Assembly (NCBI GenBank): GCA_036495525.1
Contig: DASXMR010000114.1
Coordinates: 1-14,558, forward strand
Source of the DNA: DASXMR01 sp036495525
GTDB taxonomy: Bacteria > Actinomycetota > Actinomycetes > Streptosporangiales > Streptosporangiaceae
Direction: 5' to 3'
Length of the DNA stretch: 14,558 nt
Below the pieces are notes generated by a model. It was not told where the DNA came from and did not search any database. It saw only the letters and a list, made by a program, of their open reading frames with translations. Both the position numbers and the translations under genes were made by a program. Shown here one piece after another: positions 5,237 to 11,710 of this stretch (within the stretch, counting starts at the first letter, position 1; every line of letters begins with the position of its first letter).

Positions 5237-5344
5237 CTGCGAGTTCGCGTGCCAGACTGCGGGTCTGACCCGGCCCGCGGTGGAAAGCGGCCAGAGCGGC
5301 GAACCGGACGGTCCGGGTCGTCTCCGGTGACCAGGGAGGGCGGC

Positions 5345-6067
5345 GTGGCCAGACCAGCATTCGAGCCGCCGAAGTGGCGTAAGCCGGCGCCGCTTGGCTA
5401 CGGCAACGCGATCGACTCGGTCGGCACGGTCGGCTCCTCGCTGCTCGCCGGGTTCAGTCTTGCCTCGGTCATCGTCGTCACCAGCTCCGCCGGGCAGTTC
5501 CGGTGGCCGGGTGCCGCAGTACTCGCGCTCGCCGCGGCCGCGGTCGCGCTCATCGCCGCAGTGCAGTTCACCTACAACACCCGCCAGTTCCTGTGGTCAG
5601 GTGCGGACGTGCGGCACTGGTGGCCGGAACTGCAGGAGAACTCCGAGCTGGAGATGCGGCTGCGCGAGGAGCAAGCGGAGTCGTTCGGCCGGTGGCAGGC
5701 CTGGGCGAGGTGGACGCGCACTGCGCACGGGGCTGGCGTGCTGATCCTGCTGGCAGGCCTGGCCCTGGCTCTGCCTCCGCCGCAGGGCGGCGCGCAGGCG
5801 GGCCTGCGCTGGGCGGCGTTCGGGGTGGCGGCCGCCGGCTGCCTGGGGGAGGCCCTGTGGACCGCGGCGATCTGGTACGACCGCCGTTACCGGCGGGCCA
5901 GGCCGCCGGTACCGGAGGCCAGCTGCCCGGTCTGCCAGCTATTCATCCGTCATCACCGCGGGTGCCCCTACGAAGGGCTCGGCATGCCGCAGGCGTGGGC
6001 ACGATACCGGCACGACAGCCGCGAGCCAGCCGGCCCCGGCCCGGAGGGCGGCGGCCAGGTCAAGTAG
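5345..6067 (+). CDS. Conserved four-helix membrane protein of unknown function with a C-terminal Cys/His motif
   Basis: 240 residues from GTG 5345, preceded by AGGGAGGG at a good distance; the longer open frame upstream is Arg/Gly-rich and unlikely to be translated. Predicted membrane helices lie near residues 28-47, 55-75, 128-146 and 155-177, arranged as two hairpins. Between the pairs is a charged segment (about 88-125) with WWPELQENSELEMRLREEQA that looks like a soluble helix. After the last helix comes a basic stretch, then CPVC (194-197), HH (203-204) and C207, a spacing that could bind zinc or another metal. I recall similar unnamed actinobacterial membrane proteins with the same first hairpin and Trp-rich loop, but no function is known to me. 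Transcribed alone or with the next gene (118-base gap). Confidence 0.8.
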   Translation: MARPAFEPPKWRKPAPLGYGNAIDSVGTVGSSLLAGFSLASVIVVTSSAGQFRWPGAAVLALAAAAVALIAAVQFTYNTRQFLWSGADVRHWWPELQENSELEMRLREEQAESFGRWQAWARWTRTAHGAGVLILLAGLALALPPPQGGAQAGLRWAAFGVAAAGCLGEALWTAAIWYDRRYRRARPPVPEASCPVCQLFIRHHRGCPYEGLGMPQAWARYRHDSREPAGPGPEGGGQVK

Positions 6068-6185
6068 GTCGGCAGCGCGCGGCGGCCGGCGTTGTTACGT
6101 GATCGAAGTGCCGCAGGGCGCGACGGCGCGACCGGCGCCCGAATACCGGGTGGCGCGGCCAGGCTGGCCCTGACAGGGTTGCCGC

Positions 6186-6704
6186 ATGGCGACAGATCGG
6201 GCACGGCCGGCCCAGAATGCCGGCGAGCGGGAGATGCTGACCGGCTGGCTTGAGCATCACCGGGGGATCCTGGTCTGGAAGTGCGAGGACCTGACTGCCG
6301 CACAGCTCAGGCAGCGCGCCGTCCCGCCGTCTACCATGTCCCTGCTGGGGCTGGTCCGGCATATGGCGCAGGTTGAGCGCGGCTGGTTCCGGCAGATGTT
6401 CGCTGGCGAGGACGTGCCCGACCTGTACGACGCGTCAGCCGATGAGGACGTGGACTTCAACGACGTCGACCGGGCCGACCCGGCCGGCGCGCTCGGTGAT
6501 TTCCACTGCGAGTGCGCCGCCTCGCGCGAACTGGTCGCGCAGGCGTCAAGCCTGGATGTCCTCAGCAAGCGGGTATCTGATCGCACCGGCCAGCCCTGGT
6601 CACTGCGCTGGATCGTCACCCACATGATCGAGGAGTACGCGCGCCACAACGGTCACGCTGACCTGCTCCGCGAGCGCGTCGACGGCACGACCGGCTACTA
6701 CTGA
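6186..6704 (+). CDS. DinB-family protein (DUF664 type)
   Basis: 172 residues from ATG 6186; the ribosome binding site is weak (CAGGGT). It matches the actinobacterial DUF664/DinB four-helix-bundle family in order: EREMLTGWLEHHRGILVWKC (14-33), then L-R-x-R-A-V-P-P-S-T-M-S-L-L-G-L-V-R-H-M (41-60), and near the C-terminus W-I-V-T-H-M-I-E-E-Y-A-R-H-N-G-H-A-D (142-159). His59 together with His146, His154 and His157 supplies the usual metal-binding histidines. Members include thiol-dependent (for example mycothiol) S-transferases and many uncharacterised proteins; bacillithiol or mycothiol use cannot be told from the sequence. It lies 72 bases before a reductase gene on the same strand and could be co-transcribed with it. 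Confidence 0.9.
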   Translation: MATDRARPAQNAGEREMLTGWLEHHRGILVWKCEDLTAAQLRQRAVPPSTMSLLGLVRHMAQVERGWFRQMFAGEDVPDLYDASADEDVDFNDVDRADPAGALGDFHCECAASRELVAQASSLDVLSKRVSDRTGQPWSLRWIVTHMIEEYARHNGHADLLRERVDGTTGYY

Positions 6705-6776
6705 GCCGCCGTGAGGACGCCCAGCGCCCCTCGCGCTTGCCGGTCATAAGGTCGGACGCGTCGAAGGAGACTAGCC

Positions 6777-7373
6777 ATGGGCCGGATCGTGGTCATGAAC
6801 CACGTCACGCTTGACGGCGTGATGCAGGGACCTGGCCGAGCGGACGAGGACACCAGAGATGACTTCGCGCACGGTGGCTGGGGCCGCCGGTCAGCAGCTC
6901 AAGACGACGCGGCTGGCACGGCCATGGGCGAGCGGATGGCAGCCGGCGGCGGGCTGGCCGGATGGCTGTTCGGGCGGCGTACTTACGAGCAGCTGCTGGC
7001 TTCGTGGAATGCCCAGGGCGGCCCGTTCAAGGATGCGCTGAACAACTCGCCCAAGTACGTCGCGTCCGCCACGCTGGCCGAGCCGCTGCCGTGGCCCAAC
7101 TCGACCCTGCTGCACGGTGATGTCGTCAGCGCCGTGCGCGCCCTCAGGGCGCAATCCAGCGGCGTGCTGGCGATCATGGGCAGCGGCGTGCTGATCGGCT
7201 CGCTGATGGCCGCGAACCTGATCGACGAGTACCTGCTGATGATCCACCCGCTGCTGCTCGGCACCGGACGCCGGCTGTTCCCAGGCGGCGTGCACGCGTC
7301 ACTGCGGCTGATTGCCCAGTCGTCAACCAGCACCGGCCTGCTGATCGCCAGCTACAAGCCGGCCAGCGACTAA
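6777..7373 (+). CDS. Dihydrofolate reductase family protein (RibD C-terminal-like)
   Basis: 198 residues from ATG 6777 with GAAGGAGA nine bases upstream. The N-terminus MGRIVVMNHVTLDGVMQGPG is the standard start of the DHFR/RibD-C superfamily (strand, then S/T-L-D-G). WLFGRRTYEQLLASW (63-77) is the conserved G-R-x-T-Y-E motif. KYVASATLAEPLPWPNSTLL (93-112) and IMGSGVLIGSLMAANLIDEY (133-152) form the cofactor-binding part, followed by the IHPLLLGTGRRLFPG turn (156-170). These proteins reduce small molecules with NADPH; most bacterial stand-alone copies are unassigned. It is unlikely to be the housekeeping folA or ribD, since there is no deaminase domain and no riboflavin genes nearby. Confidence 0.92.
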   Translation: MGRIVVMNHVTLDGVMQGPGRADEDTRDDFAHGGWGRRSAAQDDAAGTAMGERMAAGGGLAGWLFGRRTYEQLLASWNAQGGPFKDALNNSPKYVASATLAEPLPWPNSTLLHGDVVSAVRALRAQSSGVLAIMGSGVLIGSLMAANLIDEYLLMIHPLLLGTGRRLFPGGVHASLRLIAQSSTSTGLLIASYKPASD

Positions 7374-7411
7374 GCGCGGGCGCTCATGCCAGGGGAGCCG
7401 TCACCGCCGCC

Positions 7412-7750
7412 TCACGGGCACAGCGCGGCGCGCACCAGATCGCGGAGTTCATCGTCGGGGATGCGCGCCGCGTCCTCGGGCCCGAGCCGGATGGTGCCCT
7501 TCCCGGCGGCCAGCTCGGGGTGACGCGCTGAGAAGCCGCCGTCGCGGCGCGGCGATACGTGCACGGAAAGCCCGTGCTTGCGGACCGCGACGTTCAGACG
7601 GCGGCCCCCGGACCTGTACGTCGGCATCCCGTAGGACAGCTCAACCTCGGCATCGGGACAGGTATCCATGATCAGCTGATCCACGCGGTCAAAGAGCGGC
7701 CGGTACTCACCGGCGATCTCGTCGCGGTACCGCTGCACTGCTTCATCCAT
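7412..7750 (-). CDS. DUF1801 domain protein
   Basis: 112 residues from ATG 7750; a much longer open frame exists upstream but overlaps the divergent YjbR gene, so it is rejected. Features in order: helical N-terminus, C-P-D-A-E-V-E-L-S-Y-G-M-P-T-Y (31-45), the hallmark of DUF1801, then LNVAVRKHGLSVHVSP (52-67) and a closing G-K-G-T-I-R-L (84-90) with a short C-terminal helix. The family is small, soluble and functionally undefined. It ends 38 bases from the stop of the reductase (convergent). It is divergent from the YjbR-like gene across a 90-base shared promoter region in which I see no clear boxes. No good ribosome binding site is seen. Confidence 0.87.
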   Translation of the reverse strand: MDEAVQRYRDEIAGEYRPLFDRVDQLIMDTCPDAEVELSYGMPTYRSGGRRLNVAVRKHGLSVHVSPRRDGGFSARHPELAAGKGTIRLGPEDAARIPDDELRDLVRAALCP

Positions 7751-7840
7751 AACGCTCAGTCTTACTGCTTCGAGCCGATCCGGCCGAACGACTACGGCAA
7801 GCAGCGACAGCGCGATGGCACGGACGGGTAGAGGCATGCC

Positions 7841-8149
7841 ATGAACCTCGCCGACGTCGACCGTCTGGCCGCCGACCTGGAAGGGGTACAGAGGTCTGTG
7901 GCGGACGGCCGGGCCCAGTGGCGGTACCGGGGCAGGCTGGTCGCCCGGCAGCTCGATGACCACCACCTGGTGATCCGGGCCGATTTCGACTTCCGGGACT
8001 CGATGGTGCGCCAGTTTCCCGGGACTTTCGGCATCCCGGCCCGCTTCCGGAAGCACATGATGCTCGTTGCCGATCTTGCCCGCGGTGACGCTGGCGCGAT
8101 CGAGGATGCGCTGGAGGCCGCCTGGCAGCTCCAGCGCGGTCACGGCTGA
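7841..8149 (+). CDS. MmcQ/YjbR-like protein
   Basis: 102 residues from ATG 7841, with TAGAGG a few bases upstream. The sequence W-R-Y-R-G-R-L-V-A-R-Q-L-D-D (27-40), LVIRADFDFRDSMVRQFPG and T-F-G-I-P-A-R-F-R-K-H-M-M-L-V-A-D-L fits the MmcQ/YjbR domain, a CyaY-like alpha/beta fold seen in DNA-binding-like and many uncharacterised proteins. The end, GDAGAIEDALEAAWQLQ, is typical of actinobacterial members. Divergent from the DUF1801 gene and convergent with the class V PLP enzyme (34-base gap). No function is assigned. Confidence 0.82.
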   Translation: MNLADVDRLAADLEGVQRSVADGRAQWRYRGRLVARQLDDHHLVIRADFDFRDSMVRQFPGTFGIPARFRKHMMLVADLARGDAGAIEDALEAAWQLQRGHG

Positions 8150-8169
8150 CGCCGCCGCGATGCGAGCCG

Positions 8170-8181
8170 GCCGGGCCCGGC
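8170..8181. terminator. GC-rich palindrome between convergent genes
   Basis: GCCGGGCCCGGC is a perfect 12-base palindrome placed between the YjbR-like stop (8149) and the stop of the PLP enzyme (8184). Its position fits a bidirectional terminator, as strong GC hairpins without T-runs are used in actinomycetes. GC-rich palindromes also arise by chance at this base composition. Confidence 0.25.
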
Positions 8182-8183
8182 GG

Positions 8184-9815
8184 TCAGCAGTACAGCCGTG
8201 GTGCGAGGCCAGCCCGGTCGGCCGGCCGGTCTCGGTACGTGGCCTCGATGAACGCCAGGAACCGCTCCACGTCGTCCAGGTTCGAGGCCAGGCCGACCGA
8301 GACGCGGACCGCGCCGCCGTTGCGCAGGCCAAGCACGTCCAGGTACTCGTCCACGGTCCTGGCACCCGTGCGCAGCGCCCGGCTCACGTGTCCCCTGCTG
8401 AGGTCGAAGGCACCCTCGCCCGCACCAGGGTTGCAGAAGCAGCCGGTGCGCAGCGAGATGCCGGCAGCCGCGGTGTCCCGCGCCACGGCCCGCTCGTCGA
8501 CCAGCTGGCCAGCCGGGTCAAGCAGGTTGAAAGCGACGGTCCCGCCGCGGCAGCTCGTTCCCGCTGGTCCGTAGATCAGGGCCATCGCAGTGCCGTCGCT
8601 GTGCCGCAGCCCGGCCAGCCTGCCGATGAGCCAGCCGGTCAGGCAGCTGACCCGCAGCTGGATCACATCCATGCCGATCCCGTTCACCCAGGACAGCCCG
8701 AACTGCAGGTCAGGAACGTTCAGGTAGTTGAGCGTGCCGTCCTCGAACCGGCTCTCGTCTCCCGCCAGCGCGTGCCAGTCACCCTGCACGCTGACCGCGT
8801 AGATGGTGCCGCCCGAGAACCACGGCCGCCACAGCCGCTCCAGCGCCTCCCGGCGAGCGACCAGGCAGCCCACCCCGGTCGGGTAGCCGAACACCTTGTA
8901 CCAGCTGACCGGGACGAATTCGGGTTTCACCGCGGACAGGTCAAGCCGGCTGGCAGGCACGAACGCTGCAGCATCCAGGAGCACGTCGTAGCCGAGCTCG
9001 TGCGCGATGTCGATCCAGCGCAGCGGGTGCTGGACGCCGCTGAAGTTGCTCTGCGCCGGGTAGGCAAACAGCCCGCGGCGCTGCCGTGACTTGGCGGCCC
9101 CGGTGCCCGGTTCCGGCTGGCACTGGTCCTGCCCCCACTCCCGCGAGATCGTCCGCTGCCAGCGCGCGCGCCGCCCTCGGCCAGCCCACGGCGCGACCCC
9201 GGACCTGGCGACCCGCCAGGCCGCCCCGGCCGGTCCCGGCCTGCCCTGGCCGAGGGCGTGCCGCACGGCGTCATCGGCTATCCGCAGCTCGGCCGAGTCG
9301 AACGGCACGTACTCGGTGACCGCGCCGCGCGCCCTGGCGAACTCACGCACGCCATGTACCGAGTTGTGGTTGTCGAACGTCAGCACGAGCCTGCTGCGCG
9401 GGCCGAACGGGTAGGCCTCGCCGACGAGCCGGCACGCGCCGGTCGCGTTCGGCGTGAAGATCACCGCGTACTCGTCCGGCGGCGCGTTGAAGTGGGCCAG
9501 CACGGCCTGCCTGGCCTGCTCGATCAGCTCGGTTGACGCCGCCGACGTCGGGTTCTCCGAGTGCGGGTTGCCGTAGCAGTGCCGGCCGATGCGCGCGGCG
9601 TGCGCGTCCAGCTGTGCCTGAGCGGCGAGCCCCGCCCCGGTGTAGTCAAGGTAGATGTGACCGTCCGCGTCGAGGTACCCGTACTGGCTCGCGCGCAGCC
9701 TGTCCAGTGCCGCTGTCTGCGCGTAGGCCGGGTAGGCCGCCAGGAAGGCCTCGGCCTGCAACTGGCTGGCCGCAGCGCGCGCCGCAGCGCCCGCCAGGCC
9801 AGCCCCAGCGGTCAC
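8184..9815 (-). CDS. Class V PLP enzyme resembling the cysteine-desulfurase domain of molybdenum-cofactor sulfurase
   Basis: 543 residues from GTG 9815, whose first bases overlap the ABC transporter stop (GTGA). The N-terminal part reads YGYLDADGHIYLDYTGAGLA (45-64) and CYGNPHSENPTSAAST (80-95), then IFTPNATGA (119-127). These, with FAYPAQSNFSG (250-260), follow the MOCOS-type branch rather than IscS. LLDAAAF (279-285) gives the Asp facing the PLP ring nitrogen, SWYKVFGYPTG (304-314) the Schiff-base Lys307, and LRTGCFCNPGAGE (455-467) the catalytic-cysteine loop (Cys459 or Cys461). By family it would take sulfur from L-cysteine as a persulfide. The MOSC domain of full-length MOCOS is absent. 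Residues about 188-247 are an Arg/Gly/Pro-rich insertion of no recognised fold. The acceptor of the sulfur is unknown. Confidence 0.87.
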   Translation of the reverse strand: MTAGAGLAGAAARAAASQLQAEAFLAAYPAYAQTAALDRLRASQYGYLDADGHIYLDYTGAGLAAQAQLDAHAARIGRHCYGNPHSENPTSAASTELIEQARQAVLAHFNAPPDEYAVIFTPNATGACRLVGEAYPFGPRSRLVLTFDNHNSVHGVREFARARGAVTEYVPFDSAELRIADDAVRHALGQGRPGPAGAAWRVARSGVAPWAGRGRRARWQRTISREWGQDQCQPEPGTGAAKSRQRRGLFAYPAQSNFSGVQHPLRWIDIAHELGYDVLLDAAAFVPASRLDLSAVKPEFVPVSWYKVFGYPTGVGCLVARREALERLWRPWFSGGTIYAVSVQGDWHALAGDESRFEDGTLNYLNVPDLQFGLSWVNGIGMDVIQLRVSCLTGWLIGRLAGLRHSDGTAMALIYGPAGTSCRGGTVAFNLLDPAGQLVDERAVARDTAAAGISLRTGCFCNPGAGEGAFDLSRGHVSRALRTGARTVDEYLDVLGLRNGGAVRVSVGLASNLDDVERFLAFIEATYRDRPADRAGLAPRLYC

Positions 9816-11614
9816 CGTGCCGCCTTGCGGGCCAGCACTACGCGGCCGGCTGCCAGCAGCGCCAGGGTAAAGCCGCCGAGGATGATCCAGTCAATCCAGG
9901 CCGCGTGCGCGAAGGTAGGGCCGTAAGAGGCCAGCAGCGGCGGGCCGAGGGCGGAGCCGCCAAGTGCCCATAGCCGCGGCAGCCCGGCGGCGTGCCCGAG
10001 TGCCTCGAACGCCCACCGGTTCGACATCGGGTAGCTGATCAGCCTTCCGGCCGCGGCCATGGCCGGGACCGGCAGGAACGCGCCGGAGAACAGCACCTGC
10101 GGAAAGCAGAGCATGGGCATGGCGACGACGGCCTGCGACGGACCGTTCACCGCTGCCGAGGTGAGCAGGCCCAGCGCCAGGGCGGCCGCCGAAGCCAGCA
10201 CCAGCGTGAGGAACAACGAGGCCGTCTCGGCCTCACTCGTCGCCGGCAGCCGGTTCAGTACCCGCAGCAGCCAGAGAGTGACCGCGTCTACCAGGGCGAG
10301 CAGCGGCATCAGCACCACCAGCTTGGACAGCAGGTAACAGCCAAGGCCGACGCCGGCATGGTGCTCCCGGCGCACCACCGAGATCTCTCCGCATATCTGC
10401 GGCAGCCCGTAGCTGAGCCCGAAGAAGAATCCGGCGAATGCGATCCAGAAAATAGTCATCAGCGTGCCGTTCGGGCTCGGATGCGCGAACGAGAAACCGC
10501 CCGGCGGGAACAGCACGACGAACATGGCCAGCACCATTGCCGGGGACCCGGCAAGGATGGCCAGGGTGAGCTTGCTGTGCACCAGGATGTCGAGGCTGCG
10601 CTGGCTGAGCAGGACAAGCTGCCGCACGGCACCCGGCCGCCGTGCCGCCGGGGACAGCTCCCGGCCGTCGCGTGGCGCGCGGGCGATGTCGGGCTGGCCC
10701 TCAGGACTGCGCGCCATCATCGCGTCCTGGCCGGCCGCCGGGTCGTCACCGGCACCGGCCTCCATCAGGTCGTACACGTCCTCGAGCCGCTCGGCGCCGA
10801 AGTGCGCGCGCGCTTGCTGCGGCGGGCCAGCAAACGCCAGGCTTCCTGACCTGGCCAGGAACGCGACCTCGTCGCACATGTCGAGGTCGGCAGCCGCGTG
10901 CGTGGTCAGCACGACAGTCGTGCCCTCGTCGGCCAGCCGCCGCAGCAGCCGCATGAGGCCGGCCCCGGTCGCCGGATCCAGGCCAGACGTCGGCTCGTCG
11001 AGGAAGAAGAGCCGGGGCGCGACCAGCAGTTCCACGCCGATGCTGACCCGCTTGCGCTCGCCGCCGGACAGGGACCCGACGGCGATGTCGGCCCGGTCGG
11101 TCAGGCCGAGTACGCCCAGCACGCGGCTCACCGCGGCGTCCACCGCAGCTGGCCGGCTGCCGGCCGGCAGCCGGAGCCGCGCGGCATAGCGCAAGGTCCG
11201 GCGGACGGTCAGCTCGCGGTGGATGATGTCGTCCTGCGGGACGTAGCCGAGCAGCGTCCTGACCGCAGCCAGGTTCTGGTGGCAGTCGACGCCGTCGTAC
11301 TCGACCGTTCCGCCGGCCGGCCGGCGCAGTCCGGCCAGCGTCTCGACCAGCATGGTCTTGCCCGCGCCGCTAGATCCAGCGATGGCGACCAGCTGGCCGG
11401 CCCGCACGGTCAGCGAGATTCCGGACAGCGTCTGCTGGCCGCCTGCCCGCTGGCTGACCCCGGTGGCGTCGACCCTGATCCCGCGGCCCGGGCCCCGTCC
11501 TGAACCATGTCCTGGCTGGGCTTCGGCGGTTGCCGGGCGGTCAGTGATGCTGACCGGCCCGGAATCCGCTGATTGCAAACCAGGACGAACCCACCCGTTA
11601 TCTGCATGCGACAT
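9812..11614 (-). CDS. ABCG/White-like ABC transporter (ATPase and ABC-2 permease in one chain)
   Basis: 600 residues from ATG 11614, preferred over an in-frame TTG at 11689 because a G-rich GGGGGCGG precedes it. The ATPase comes first: Walker A AGSSGAGKT (79-87), Q-loop YVPQDD (124-129), signature LSGGERKRVSIG (182-193), Walker B RLFFLDEPTSGLD (201-213), H-loop LTTHA (236-240). A hydrophilic linker (about 285-330) leads to an ABC-2 permease with about six helices (near 349-369, 386-404, 428-450, 466-490, 496-514 and 572-594). The ATPase-then-permease order is that of ABCG half-transporters, which act as dimers, usually exporting lipophilic compounds. It shares a GTGA overlap with the PLP enzyme, so the two are made together. 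Substrate unknown. Confidence 0.92.
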   Translation of the reverse strand: MSHADNGWVRPGLQSADSGPVSITDRPATAEAQPGHGSGRGPGRGIRVDATGVSQRAGGQQTLSGISLTVRAGQLVAIAGSSGAGKTMLVETLAGLRRPAGGTVEYDGVDCHQNLAAVRTLLGYVPQDDIIHRELTVRRTLRYAARLRLPAGSRPAAVDAAVSRVLGVLGLTDRADIAVGSLSGGERKRVSIGVELLVAPRLFFLDEPTSGLDPATGAGLMRLLRRLADEGTTVVLTTHAAADLDMCDEVAFLARSGSLAFAGPPQQARAHFGAERLEDVYDLMEAGAGDDPAAGQDAMMARSPEGQPDIARAPRDGRELSPAARRPGAVRQLVLLSQRSLDILVHSKLTLAILAGSPAMVLAMFVVLFPPGGFSFAHPSPNGTLMTIFWIAFAGFFFGLSYGLPQICGEISVVRREHHAGVGLGCYLLSKLVVLMPLLALVDAVTLWLLRVLNRLPATSEAETASLFLTLVLASAAALALGLLTSAAVNGPSQAVVAMPMLCFPQVLFSGAFLPVPAMAAAGRLISYPMSNRWAFEALGHAAGLPRLWALGGSALGPPLLASYGPTFAHAAWIDWIILGGFTLALLAAGRVVLARKAAR

Positions 11615-11669
11615 TAAGACCGCCCCCAAGTGACCGCCATGACGCGTCCGCACGAAGAGCAAATGAAGC

Positions 11670-11698
11670 GATAAATGGCTGGTCGCCAAATACGGTAA
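11670..11698 (-). promoter_or_regulatory. Weak promoter candidate upstream of the ABC transporter
   Basis: The 96 bases between the NB-ARC gene stop and ATG 11614 are less GC-rich than the neighbouring genes. On the minus strand TTACCG (11698-11693) and TTTATC (11675-11670) are 17 bases apart, each matching the consensus at only 3 of 6 positions. The transporter may instead be transcribed by read-through from the NB-ARC gene. Confidence 0.2.
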
Positions 11699-11710
11699 GG
11701 TGACGCCGCG

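Noticed and set aside
7751..8365. An upstream extension of the DUF1801 frame to 317 residues
   Set aside because: The extra part overlaps the divergent YjbR-like gene and the end of the PLP enzyme gene, and lacks DUF1801 similarity; ATG 7750 gives the family's normal length.
8067..9089. A 340-codon plus-strand open frame opposite the PLP enzyme
   Set aside because: It is antisense to a gene with clear catalytic motifs and shows no domain of its own, as expected for GC-rich DNA.
9992..10849. A long plus-strand open frame opposite the ABC transporter
   Set aside because: Composition is rich in Arg, Gln and Glu with no family pattern, while the minus strand carries all the ABC motifs.
11615..11689. 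TTG 11689 as the start of the ABC transporter
   Set aside because: No ribosome binding site precedes it and the extra 25 residues match nothing; ATG 11614 has a G-rich site upstream.
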